Assembly: GCA_963774935.1 (NCBI GenBank)
Contig: CAVZGO010000003.1
Location: 62,001-126,000 of the forward strand
Length of the DNA stretch: 64,000 nucleotides
Direction: 5' to 3'
DNA from: CAVZGO01 sp963774935
GTDB taxonomy: Bacteria; Chloroflexota; Anaerolineae; Anaerolineales; UBA4823
Below, one piece after another: positions 36,925-45,345 of this stretch. The notes beneath the pieces are model-generated. The model was not told the origin of the DNA. It did not search any database and worked only from the letters and a program-made list of their open reading frames with translations. The stretch's first letter is position 1. Every line of letters begins with the position of its first letter. Both the position numbers and the translations under genes were made by a program.

Positions 36925-37975
36925 TAAACGACTGATCTATGATCTCGAATCGGGTGAGATTGAGAGCACCTTACTCGACTGGGGTGAACCGGCGTACCGG
37001 GCGAGGCAAGTATGGCAGGGATTGTATCGTCAGCTATGGAACGATCCTGGTTCTTTTACCGCATTACCAACCTCCCTTCGCCAGCGACTGAATGAGAATT
37101 TTGATTTTAGCTCTCTGATACCCGTAGTCGTCAAAGACTCAACGGATGGTGAAACTCGAAAGACTCTCTTTCACTTGAGGGACTCAAAAGCAATCGAAGC
37201 GGTACTGATGCGCTACCAGAGCCGGCGTACCCTGTGCATCTCCACTCAGGCCGGCTGTGCCATGAATTGTGTTTTCTGTGCGACTGGGCAAATGGGATTC
37301 CGGCGCAACCTGAGCAGTGGCGAGATCATCGAGCAAGTGCTTTATTATGCTCGTCAATTGGCAGCGGCTGGGGAAGCAGTCACAAATGTAGTTGTAATGG
37401 GGATGGGCGAGCCATTTCACAATTATGATGCCACTTTGCAAGCCATTGACCGGCTCAACCAGGCAGATGGATTTGGGCTTGGAGCACGCAGATTTACGAT
37501 CTCCACTGTCGGGCTTATCCCAGCAATCCAACGATTCACTCAAGAGAAGCGGCAGATAAACCTGGCAATTTCCCTCCATGCGGCTGACGATGAGCTGCGT
37601 GACAGTTTACTTCCCATCAACCGCAAATACCCACTGGCTGACCTGCTTCAGGCATGCCGGGAATACGTTGAAATAACACATCGGCGAATTTCCTTTGAGT
37701 GGGCGCTTATCCAGGGGGTGAATGATACTTTAGAGCAGGTACGTAAACTGGGGAAATTGCTTCAGGTTTTCCGCCATGACGGTACGACATTATGCCATGT
37801 CAATGTAATCCAGTTAAACCCTACCCGCGGTTATTCTGGAAGGGGCTCAGCTACACAACAAGCAAATGTGTTTAAATCCGAGCTGGAATCACAAGGTATC
37901 CCATGTACGATCCGATTAAGGCGCGGTATTGATATCAATGCCGGCTGCGGACAGTTGGCAGAAGCAAATCTATAA
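36917..37975 (+). CDS. rlmN: 23S rRNA (adenine2503-C2)-methyltransferase RlmN
   Basis: Radical SAM enzyme that methylates A2503 of 23S rRNA and A37 of some tRNAs. The cluster motif is CAMNCVFCATG near residue 113; MGMGEP follows near 160; the C-terminal catalytic Cys is in INAGCGQL. The ATG at 36917, inside the end of the HAD gene, gives 352 residues, normal length; an ATG nine bases upstream and a TTG at 36899 are alternatives in the same frame. Confidence 0.95.
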   Translation: MPDKRLIYDLESGEIESTLLDWGEPAYRARQVWQGLYRQLWNDPGSFTALPTSLRQRLNENFDFSSLIPVVVKDSTDGETRKTLFHLRDSKAIEAVLMRYQSRRTLCISTQAGCAMNCVFCATGQMGFRRNLSSGEIIEQVLYYARQLAAAGEAVTNVVVMGMGEPFHNYDATLQAIDRLNQADGFGLGARRFTISTVGLIPAIQRFTQEKRQINLAISLHAADDELRDSLLPINRKYPLADLLQACREYVEITHRRISFEWALIQGVNDTLEQVRKLGKLLQVFRHDGTTLCHVNVIQLNPTRGYSGRGSATQQANVFKSELESQGIPCTIRLRRGIDINAGCGQLAEANL

Positions 37976-38014
37976 AACGAAAATCTCCACAGCCATTTTT
38001 GAGAATACTTGAGA

Positions 38015-38020
38015 TAAAAT
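38015..38020 (+). promoter_or_regulatory. -10-like box of the PP2C gene
   Basis: TAAAAT ends seven bases before the ATG at 38028 and no Shine-Dalgarno is present, again suggesting a leaderless message. No good -35 is seen. Confidence 0.35.
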
Positions 38021-38027
38021 AGTAGTT

Positions 38028-38735
38028 ATGGAAGTCCAGGTTGCCGTAGTGAAGGTAAGCAAGTATGCCACCTCCAGTAGTGGTGATACAGTCGAGGTTG
38101 TTGAGAGACCTCAGGGAGGTGTTTCGGTTGTATTAGCTGACGGGCAATCTTCTGGTAAAGGAGCAAAAACCGTTTCTTCTCTGGTAGTTCGCAAAGTGAT
38201 CAGCTTGCTTGCCGAAGGAGTTCGTGACGGCGCTGCAGCACGCGCAGCATCCGATAGCTTATTTACAGAGAAATCTGGTAAGGTTTCAGCTACTTTAAAT
38301 ATACTATCCGTAGATCAGCTCAGTCGAACCCTGGTGATTACACGCAACAGCCCTGCGCCTGCATTGCTCATCCACAACGAACAGGTCAAGTTATTAAACG
38401 AACCCAGTATACCCATCGGACTTTATCGGGACACGCGACCTGTGATCAGTGAAGTTCCCCTCGAGAGTGGTCTAACTGCCATCGTTTTTTCGGATGGGAT
38501 GGTCCATGCTGGCGAGCGTATCGGGCAGCCGATGGATATTACTGATTTCGTTCGAGAGCTAGTTGAGGATCAACCTTCATCGCCACAAGCTCTTGCGGAT
38601 CAGCTTCTTGAGCACGCAATGAGACTTGATCAGCATCGACCGGCTGATGATATCAGCCTGGTTGTGATGAGCATTCTTCCGAACAAAGGCGACGAAACTC
38701 GCCGGATGACCGTACGGCTTCCATTAGACTCCTAA
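38028..38735 (+). CDS. SpoIIE/RsbU-type PP2C serine phosphatase (stand-alone domain)
   Basis: 235 residues that are essentially one PP2C_SpoIIE catalytic domain. Metal-binding acidic motifs are seen in SVVLADGQSSGKGAK near residue 35, AIVFSDGMVHAGE near 150 and HRPADDISLVVM near 200. Such phosphatases dephosphorylate anti-anti-sigma factors in partner-switching pathways. No sensor domain is attached and no anti-sigma gene is adjacent; the CBS-ATPase at 62.6 kb has an RsbW-like kinase fold but a link is speculative. Confidence 0.88.
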   Translation: MEVQVAVVKVSKYATSSSGDTVEVVERPQGGVSVVLADGQSSGKGAKTVSSLVVRKVISLLAEGVRDGAAARAASDSLFTEKSGKVSATLNILSVDQLSRTLVITRNSPAPALLIHNEQVKLLNEPSIPIGLYRDTRPVISEVPLESGLTAIVFSDGMVHAGERIGQPMDITDFVRELVEDQPSSPQALADQLLEHAMRLDQHRPADDISLVVMSILPNKGDETRRMTVRLPLDS

Positions 38736-38755
38736 AATCTATACATCTCCCACTT

Positions 38756-39103
38756 ATGTTAATTGGCGTGGTCGGACCTTGCGCAGCGGGGAAATCCACC
38801 TTGATTGCAAGTTTAAAAAAATATGGCTATCATGCCAAGCATATAGCACAGGAGCACTCATATGTTCCTGATATGTGGAAACGCCTGACCAACCCCGATA
38901 TATTAATATACCTGGATGTCTCTTATGCTCTGACATTAGTGCGTCGGCATATGGATTGGAGTCAGACCGAATATGAAATTCAAATACAAAGATTACGCCA
39001 TGCACGCGAATATGCTAACTTTTATTTAATTACAGATGAATTGACCCCCGAGCAGGTATTATCCGAGGTACTCCAATTTCTCGAACAATCATGGAACTCA
39101 TAG
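38756..39103 (+). CDS. Small P-loop NTPase of unknown function
   Basis: 115 residues with a Walker A motif GPCAAGKST near residue 7 and a Walker B-like ILIYLDVS near 50. It ends in a short helical segment. It resembles the adenylate-kinase/cytidylate-kinase style of small P-loop protein, but it lacks a recognisable lid or substrate-binding motif. It starts 20 bases after the PP2C gene, so they are probably co-transcribed. Confidence 0.75.
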   Translation: MLIGVVGPCAAGKSTLIASLKKYGYHAKHIAQEHSYVPDMWKRLTNPDILIYLDVSYALTLVRRHMDWSQTEYEIQIQRLRHAREYANFYLITDELTPEQVLSEVLQFLEQSWNS

Positions 39104-39239
39104 CGATAGTAACTTGACTACTTCAATTATTACCACAAAAAAATACCTGATATGCCTGGTTGGCAGGCTACGCAAATAAGAGTATAATGTCGGATTGTTG
39201 TTTTAAAATCATGATATCTAAGTTGGAGGCAATCGCCGA

Positions 39240-40610
39240 ATGCCAAAAAGGAATATTGTATTACTTGCCATCATCTTGATTTTGATCCTCACCACTGCCT
39301 GGATTGTATGGCCAAATAATCCGGGGATCTACCTGGGATCAATTCAAAAACCAATTGACATACGACTAGGATTGGATTTGGTCGGTGGAGTTCAAGCACT
39401 GCTCGAAGCTGATGTGGCTGCAGATACTCAAGTGCCTGCCGAGTCAATGCGTACGGCTCGCTCAATTGTAGAAAACCGTGTGAATGGTCTAGGTGTAACG
39501 GAAGCCGTCGTACAGCAGGCAGGAGATCGCCGAATTGTTGTAGAACTTCCGGGTGAGACCGATCCAGAGGCTGCATTAGCTGCAATAAAGAAGACCGGCC
39601 TGTTAGAATTCGTTGATTTTTCTCAACTAACAAACGAGCAAATCGCAGCGCTCCAATTCCAAACTATCGACACCGATTACAGTCCAACTGGTGAGGCCAC
39701 TGCTACTGGCTCTGATGGACAAATTTTCAACACCATCATGACGGGAGCTGAACTGGACACAGTTACCGTTGTCACATCACCTGCAGGTGAGCCTCAGGTT
39801 TCTTTTTCTCTGAAATCGAATGGAGCACAGAAATTTAGTGACTTTACCAGCCAAAACGTCGGTAAGGTTCTCGCCATTGTGTTGGATAAACAAGTCATCT
39901 CAACCCCTTCTATCCAAAATGCAATTACTGATGGACAGGGCGTGATCTCTGGAAATTTTACGGTTGATAGTGCAAATCAACTCGCGGTCCAGCTTCGCTA
40001 CGGCTCACTACCAGTCCCTCTTATGGTCGTAAAAAGCCAGATTATTGGCCCAACCCTTGGAGAGGATTCGCTTCGAAAAAGCCTCATCGCTGGAATTATC
40101 GGCGTTACTGCGGTTATGATTTATATGGTACTTTACTACCGGCTTCCAGGGATTGTTGCAGACCTGGCACTGTTGGTTTATATCCTATTCTCCATGGCAG
40201 TATTCAAATTTATCCCAATCACCTTAACCTTACCAGGTATTGCTGGTTTTATCCTGAGCATTGGGGTTGCTGTAGATGCTAATGTGCTTATTTTTGAAAG
40301 GCTAAAAGAAGAACTGCGCAGCGGACGAACCCTCAGCCAGTCAATTGATGCAGGTTGGCGACGTGCGTGGCCATCGATCCGTGACTCAAACATATCAACG
40401 ATCATCACCTGCTTGATCTTATTCTGGTTTGGCAATACATTCGGTGCAAGCATTGTTAAGGGTTTCTCGATCACACTCCTGATTGGTGTGGTAATTAGCA
40501 TGTTCACCGCCATAGTTGTTACACGCACCTTTATGCATCTCATCCTTGACCGGATCAAACCTGCTCGTATGGTTCACTGGTTCGGTGGACATGTGGAGAC
40601 AGTGAAATGA
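39240..40610 (+). CDS. secD: Protein translocase subunit SecD
   Basis: 456 residues. An N-terminal helix, the periplasmic-type P1 domain beginning with the conserved DIRLGLDLVGG, and a C-terminal six-helix RND-like domain with GPTLGEDSLRKS and SIGVAVDANVLIFERLKEE. SecD with SecF uses the ion gradient to help pull exported proteins across. GGAGG lies about 12 bases upstream; a TATAAT about 55 bases upstream may be its promoter. It overlaps secF by 4 bases. Confidence 0.96.
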   Translation: MPKRNIVLLAIILILILTTAWIVWPNNPGIYLGSIQKPIDIRLGLDLVGGVQALLEADVAADTQVPAESMRTARSIVENRVNGLGVTEAVVQQAGDRRIVVELPGETDPEAALAAIKKTGLLEFVDFSQLTNEQIAALQFQTIDTDYSPTGEATATGSDGQIFNTIMTGAELDTVTVVTSPAGEPQVSFSLKSNGAQKFSDFTSQNVGKVLAIVLDKQVISTPSIQNAITDGQGVISGNFTVDSANQLAVQLRYGSLPVPLMVVKSQIIGPTLGEDSLRKSLIAGIIGVTAVMIYMVLYYRLPGIVADLALLVYILFSMAVFKFIPITLTLPGIAGFILSIGVAVDANVLIFERLKEELRSGRTLSQSIDAGWRRAWPSIRDSNISTIITCLILFWFGNTFGASIVKGFSITLLIGVVISMFTAIVVTRTFMHLILDRIKPARMVHWFGGHVETVK

Positions 40611-41530
40611 TCGATATCGTCAAACATCGTTATCTATACTTTGGAATATCCCTTCTGATAATCGTACCAGGACTTCTGGCGCTCATATTTTGGGGCTTAC
40701 CCCTGGCAATTGATTTCACCGGTGGTAATCTGCTGGAAGTACGTTTCGAATCAGGCAGTGTACCAAATCCAGCAGAAATTATTAATGTTTACTCCGATTT
40801 CGGGCTGGACGATACGCTGGTACAGACATCTGGAGAAGATGGGCTGGTGATTCGCTCGAAGATGGTAGACGAAGCTACGGTAGCTAAAATTGTCACAGAG
40901 TTAGAGACTCGTTTTGAGAGCGATGTAACCGTCCTTCGTTCAGAGAGCGTAGGACCCGCCGTTGGAAAAGAGGTCGCGACACGTGCTGCGGGAGCAGTCG
41001 CCCTGGCAGCTATCGGCATTATGGGTTATATAACTTATGCATTTCGAGGTGTTGCTCATGCTTTCCGGTATGGGGTAGCAGCCATTGTAGCCATGCTACA
41101 TGATGTGCTTGTTGTTATCGGTATGGAAGCAATTTTTGGTCATTTCCTGGGTTGGGAAGTGGACGCGCTGTTCCTGACCGCCCTTTTGACTGTAATCGGT
41201 TTCTCTGTTCATGATACCATCGTGGTTTTCGACCGGATAAGGGAAAACTCCCGCATTTACAAACGGTTACCTTATGAAACATTGGTTAACCACTCGATCG
41301 TGCAGACTCTGGCGCGTTCCATTAACACCCAATTGACAGTGATGATCACCCTGTTTTCGCTAGCTTTATTCGGCGGTATTACGATCCGACACTTTGTACT
41401 CATCCTGTTGATCGGTGTATTGAGCGGCACCTACTCGTCAATCTTCAACGCAGCCCCAATCCTGGTCGTGTGGGAGAATAAGGAATGGCGTAATTGGTTC
41501 CGCCGGGACCACCAACCAGTGGCTGAATAG
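40607..41530 (+). CDS. secF: Protein translocase subunit SecF
   Basis: 307 residues. It shows the SecF pattern AIDFTGGNLLEVRF near residue 36, SVGPAVGKEVATRAAGA near 115 and FSVHDTIVVFDRIRE near 205, in six membrane helices. It forms a complex with SecD and is translationally coupled to it. The ATGA overlap and lack of a gap are typical of secDF pairs. Confidence 0.96.
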   Translation: MIDIVKHRYLYFGISLLIIVPGLLALIFWGLPLAIDFTGGNLLEVRFESGSVPNPAEIINVYSDFGLDDTLVQTSGEDGLVIRSKMVDEATVAKIVTELETRFESDVTVLRSESVGPAVGKEVATRAAGAVALAAIGIMGYITYAFRGVAHAFRYGVAAIVAMLHDVLVVIGMEAIFGHFLGWEVDALFLTALLTVIGFSVHDTIVVFDRIRENSRIYKRLPYETLVNHSIVQTLARSINTQLTVMITLFSLALFGGITIRHFVLILLIGVLSGTYSSIFNAAPILVVWENKEWRNWFRRDHQPVAE

Positions 41531-41578
41531 GGCTTGCAAAGAACACCTGATATCAAGATAATTACCAATCGAAATTTG

Positions 41579-42224
41579 TCATAAACACATATGTGAGGGT
41601 TCGTCTTCCCTCACATGTGTGTTTAAATTGGTTATTAATAGAAGAAGGATGAAAAGAGCCAACCAGCTATGAAAAAAGGAGCCAGGGGCAGAGCGCGAAT
41701 CTTGTGATTCTCCTTTCGTAATAATAGAATCAGAAGACGCGAATATTCCAGCCAATATAAAAGCAATAATAAATCCACGAATGACGTCAGGCCAGCCCAT
41801 AAACATTCCCATGATCACACCAAATGGAACATCTCCAAATCCGAATGGTGTTTCAAGCTCCACCATACTATTCCGATTAACTTTCCGGCGAAAGAACAAT
41901 CCACCAAGATACAGCAGGCTAACACTGACTAATCCAGCTAAACCGCCCAGGAGTGCGTTCATTATGGTATTAAAATGAGCGCCCCAGATAAGGGATATTA
42001 CCAACCCGAGCACCGCTTAATAAGAATGGAATTCTATAATTCCGAATATCTATCCAAATTACCGTGGCAAAATAACTAAGTGTGACGCCAACGATCAAAT
42101 AATCAAGCATGTGCCAATTGGCTGAATAATTATCGATCAAAGTGCAAAGTAAATAATTACTCATCAAGAATATAAATCTCCAGAGATTTAGGTTAAAATT
42201 CTCCTTGCAACTAATAATTCTCAA
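41579..42224 (-). CDS. Type IV prepilin peptidase (A24 family), one frameshift
   Basis: An aspartic membrane protease that cleaves prepilin-like signal peptides. It is split in two frames: 41970-42224 holds the first catalytic Asp in VIWIDIRNYRIPFLLSG, and 41579-42013 holds the second in GFGDVPFGVIMGMFMGWP (the GxGD motif). Dropping one base in the GGGTTGG near 42005 gives a continuous protein of about 210 residues. The start could be the ATG at 42224 or 42164. No pilin genes are adjacent, so the substrate is unknown. Confidence 0.82.
41583..41624. terminator. Probable convergent terminator hairpin
   Basis: Two 17-base arms with one mismatch around an 8-base loop. The arms end in AAA and TTT, so the hairpin could act on both strands between secF and the prepilin peptidase gene. 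It overlaps the last codons of the latter's reading frame. Confidence 0.55.
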
Positions 42225-42241
42225 ATTGAGCGGAGAAGAAT

Positions 42242-43534
42242 ATGGATAAGTTTATCATCGAGGGGGGGATCCCATTAGCCGGCGAAATAACTCCGGCAGG
42301 GAATAAGAATGCAGCATTACCTTTGCTCGCAGCCTGTCTTTTGACTGATGAGCCTGTAATTTTGAAGAACGTACCCGAAATTCGTGATGTTATGGCGATG
42401 AGAGCCTTATTGGAAAGCCTGGGTGTGACAATTGAGACCATGGAAAATCATACATGGAGGATCCAAGCACTTGACGTGAGACCGGCTGATCTTGATCCTG
42501 ACCTTTGCAGACAAATTCGTGCATCAATATTATTGGCCGGCCCGATGGTCGCCCGGAGCGGGCAATTAAATCTACCGCCGCCTGGCGGTGATGTCATCGG
42601 TCGGAGACGTGTGGATACACATATCCTTGCGTTACGTGCACTGGGGGCTGATGCGGATTACATGCGTGATGAGCATTTGTTTCGGTTCACGTCAGGCAAA
42701 TTAACCGGAGCAAATATCCTTTTAGATGAAGCAAGCGTTACCGCCACAGAAAATGCCATAATGGCGTCTGTTACTGCCAAGGGAACGACCATCCTACGCA
42801 ATGCTGCATCAGAACCCCATATACAGGAACTCTGTCTTTTATTAAACACCTTAGGTGCGAACATTGAGCAAATTGGCTCAAACACACTCCATATTCATGG
42901 AGTGCCCAAGCTGCATGGTGGTGAATTTACTATTGGACCAGATTATCTCGAGGTTGTAAGCTTCATCGGTGCTGCTGTTGCTACTCATAGCAGCATAAGA
43001 ATTCGGAATGCCGGTCCCCAATATTTAGACATGATCCGTATGGTATTCGGCAGATTAGGGGTTACCTGGGAAATCGACCAACAGGATGTGATCGTCCCCG
43101 CAAATCAAAAGCTGGAGATCGAGCCAGACCTTGGAGATGCGATTCCTATTATCAGCGTAATGCCATGGCCGGCTTTCCCGACCGATTTAATGAGCATCGC
43201 CATCGTGGTAGCAACGCAATCTCGGGGAAGTGTCCTTTTTCATGATTGGATGTATCCAAGCCGAATGTTCTTCATTGATAAGCTCGTAAATATGGGCGCA
43301 CAGATTGTTTTATGCGATCCACACCGTTGCATCGTCCAAGGACCCACCCCTCTGGTCGGAGAAAAAATGGAAAGCCCCGATATACGAGCAGGAATGTCCC
43401 TGGTGCTGGCAGCATTAGCAGCGAGAGGGAAATCAACAATACGCAATGTCGGTCAAATTGACCGTGGCTATGAAAAAGTGGACGAAAAATTACGCGCATT
43501 GGGCGCCAAAATTGATAGAGTTCATGAGGGCTAA
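42242..43534 (+). CDS. murA: UDP-N-acetylglucosamine 1-carboxyvinyltransferase MurA, Asp in place of active-site Cys
   Basis: 430 residues, first committed step of peptidoglycan synthesis. The EPSP-synthase-like fold is clear, with the Lys22 region AGNKNAALPLL, IRASILLAGPMVAR near residue 92 and a C-terminal IRAGMSLVLAALAARG. The catalytic loop reads PPPGGDVIGRRRVDTH: residue 117 is Asp where most MurA proteins have Cys. This natural change is known in fosfomycin-resistant MurA of other bacteria. The region that is usually ENRFMH is diverged to PSRMFF, so a paralogue with altered substrate is possible. GCGGAG precedes the ATG. Confidence 0.9.
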   Translation: MDKFIIEGGIPLAGEITPAGNKNAALPLLAACLLTDEPVILKNVPEIRDVMAMRALLESLGVTIETMENHTWRIQALDVRPADLDPDLCRQIRASILLAGPMVARSGQLNLPPPGGDVIGRRRVDTHILALRALGADADYMRDEHLFRFTSGKLTGANILLDEASVTATENAIMASVTAKGTTILRNAASEPHIQELCLLLNTLGANIEQIGSNTLHIHGVPKLHGGEFTIGPDYLEVVSFIGAAVATHSSIRIRNAGPQYLDMIRMVFGRLGVTWEIDQQDVIVPANQKLEIEPDLGDAIPIISVMPWPAFPTDLMSIAIVVATQSRGSVLFHDWMYPSRMFFIDKLVNMGAQIVLCDPHRCIVQGPTPLVGEKMESPDIRAGMSLVLAALAARGKSTIRNVGQIDRGYEKVDEKLRALGAKIDRVHEG

Positions 43535-43554
43535 ATACTTCAATTCCTGAAAAA

Positions 43555-43589
43555 TGACAAAAAACCCGGTTAAACCGGGTTTTTTGTCA
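43555..43589. terminator. Bidirectional intrinsic terminator
   Basis: A 17-base perfect inverted repeat with core AACCCGGTT/AACCGGGTT, flanked by A6 and T6. It lies between the convergent murA and trxA genes and serves both strands. Confidence 0.93.
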
Positions 43590-43615
43590 TTATTCACTCA
43601 ATGAACGTACACTAA

Positions 43616-43969
43616 CTATTCGCTCTCAACCGGACTGACTGCATCCATGAATTGAATTACCACTTCACGCAGATATGGCTCTGGTAATGCACCAACTTGC
43701 CGATGTATAATTTTCCCATTGGCGACAAATAGCATCGTTGGAATGCTTTGGACGTTATATTTCTGTGCCCATAACTGATTCTCGTCAGTATTCACCTTGG
43801 CAATAAGCAAACGAGAGGAGTATTCGTTAGCCAATTTGTCTAAAACCGGAGCTACCATTCGACATGGCCCGCACCACGGCGCCCAAAAATCAACTACCAC
43901 TGGTAATGTTGACTTAAGAATTTTCTCCTCAAAGACTGAATCGGTTATATGAACGGGTTGGTTTGACAT
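43616..43969 (-). CDS. trxA: Thioredoxin
   Basis: 117 residues, a classic cytoplasmic thioredoxin with active site WAPWCGPCRM near residue 32 and cis-Pro in VQSIPTMLFV near 77. It keeps cytosolic proteins reduced. AGGAG precedes the ATG at 43969. It follows the OsmC gene on the same strand after 51 bases, so the two may be co-expressed in redox defence. Confidence 0.95.
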   Translation of the reverse strand: MSNQPVHITDSVFEEKILKSTLPVVVDFWAPWCGPCRMVAPVLDKLANEYSSRLLIAKVNTDENQLWAQKYNVQSIPTMLFVANGKIIHRQVGALPEPYLREVVIQFMDAVSPVESE

Positions 43970-44020
43970 AAATAATCTCCTGGAAAAATGGATACCGGTG
44001 ATGATCAGGGTAAATTAATA

Positions 44021-44452
44021 TTACGATACCGAAACAATTGCCTGGTTAATTTCATAGCGAGAGTGAATTTGTGCTGCAGCCGCCAACATCGCACTAGCTG
44101 AACAATATTTATCTTCTGATAACTTGATCGCCCGTTCGACTGATGAAACCGAGATATCATCACCCCAGATCATATAAACAATCTCAATGTTGGTGTAGAT
44201 TCGTGGATATTCTTCTCGCTTTTTTCCGGATACGATAACCTGAAAACCGGTTAAATTTTGGCGTTCCTTTTCTAGAATTGAAACGATATCCATTCCTGTA
44301 CATCCAGCAACTCCGAGCAGGAGCATTTCCATAGGTCCTATGCCAGGTTGATCGTTGACTGTGCCAATTTGCACCCTGCCTCCGGAGGCGTTTGTGCCTA
44401 CGAAACCATAACCTCCAACCCATTCTGCAGTTACAGCACGCCATTCATCCAC
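44021..44452 (-). CDS. OsmC/Ohr-family protein
   Basis: About 143 residues starting at GTG 44452, chosen because GGAGGTG lies nine bases upstream; the upstream in-frame GTG at 44464 overlaps that site. The reactive Cys residues of the family are seen in LLGVAGCTGMD near residue 46 and KYCSASAML near 125. These proteins usually reduce organic peroxides or act as thiol-dependent stress proteins. It is probably in an operon with trxA. Confidence 0.88.
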   Translation of the reverse strand: MDEWRAVTAEWVGGYGFVGTNASGGRVQIGTVNDQPGIGPMEMLLLGVAGCTGMDIVSILEKERQNLTGFQVIVSGKKREEYPRIYTNIEIVYMIWGDDISVSSVERAIKLSEDKYCSASAMLAAAAQIHSRYEINQAIVSVS

Positions 44453-44534
44453 AATTTTTCTCACCTCCGATTTTGATAATGTTGAATATACATGTTTGAG
44501 GAGAAGTATAGCATGAGCCCCTGAAGTTGTCAGG

Positions 44535-44540
44535 TATAAT
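44535..44540 (+). promoter_or_regulatory. -10 box of scpA
   Basis: Perfect TATAAT ending seven bases before the GTG at 44548, with no Shine-Dalgarno between; leaderless geometry. The -35 is not clear. Confidence 0.45.
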
Positions 44541-44547
44541 CTTGCTC

Positions 44548-45327
44548 GTGGTTTTTAATGTTGCAGGATATGAAGCTCGCCGGTTACATGTAACGACACC
44601 TATCTATGAAGGACCGTTAGATCTTCTTTTACATTTAATTGAAAGAGCTGAGCTTGATATTACACGATTATCATTGGCAAAAGTAACCGACCAATACCTC
44701 GCACATTTGCGAGGTATGCAAGAGAGTTTAGCCGGCGAGGTTACAGCATTCCTGGTAATCGCAACCAGATTGATCCAAATTAAATCCGAGGCATTGCTCC
44801 CCCGTCCCCCCACTCGCGAGGCTGGTGAAGAGGATCCAGGGGAAGCACTGGCACGACAGCTCATCCTCTATAAACAATTTAAGCTCGCAGCTGCCCACCT
44901 TGCAGATCGGGAGCAAAAAGGTCTTCACACATACCTCCGACTTGCTCCGCCCCCAAAAATCGAAGCAATGCTAGATCTAGAAGGAATCAGCCTGCAAGAT
45001 TTGCATTCCATTGCCTTAACGATCTTCACGCAAATTGATGAGCGCTTATCGCTCGGAAATGTAGTGGCACCACCGAAAATTACCATTCGCGAGAAAATCC
45101 GTCTAATCACACATTCGTTAAGGTCACAAGGTCGGATTACTTTTTTTCATTTATTACCAGAATACCCTACACCTCTGGAGGTAGTAGTCACGTTTCTCGC
45201 TATGCTTGAATTAATCAAACGCCAGGTAGTAGAAGTACACCAGGATAATATTTTTGGAGAAATCAGTATTACATCGAAAGAAATGGATGACGCAAGCGAT
45301 GAATTTGAGCTCGAGTTTGGCGAATAG
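44548..45327 (+). CDS. scpA: Segregation and condensation protein ScpA
   Basis: About 259 residues from the GTG at 44548. ScpA is the kleisin subunit of the bacterial SMC condensin. The N-terminal motif TPIYEGPLDLLLHLIERAELDI and the LVIATRLIQIKSEALLP helix are diagnostic; the C-terminal winged-helix region (GRITFFHLLPEYPTPLEVVVTFLAMLELIK) contacts the SMC head. An upstream in-frame TTG at 44527 would place the TATAAT inside the gene, which argues for the later start. scpB is not next to it. Confidence 0.92.
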   Translation: MVFNVAGYEARRLHVTTPIYEGPLDLLLHLIERAELDITRLSLAKVTDQYLAHLRGMQESLAGEVTAFLVIATRLIQIKSEALLPRPPTREAGEEDPGEALARQLILYKQFKLAAAHLADREQKGLHTYLRLAPPPKIEAMLDLEGISLQDLHSIALTIFTQIDERLSLGNVVAPPKITIREKIRLITHSLRSQGRITFFHLLPEYPTPLEVVVTFLAMLELIKRQVVEVHQDNIFGEISITSKEMDDASDEFELEFGE

Positions 45328-45345
45328 GTCATTTAAATAAATCAT

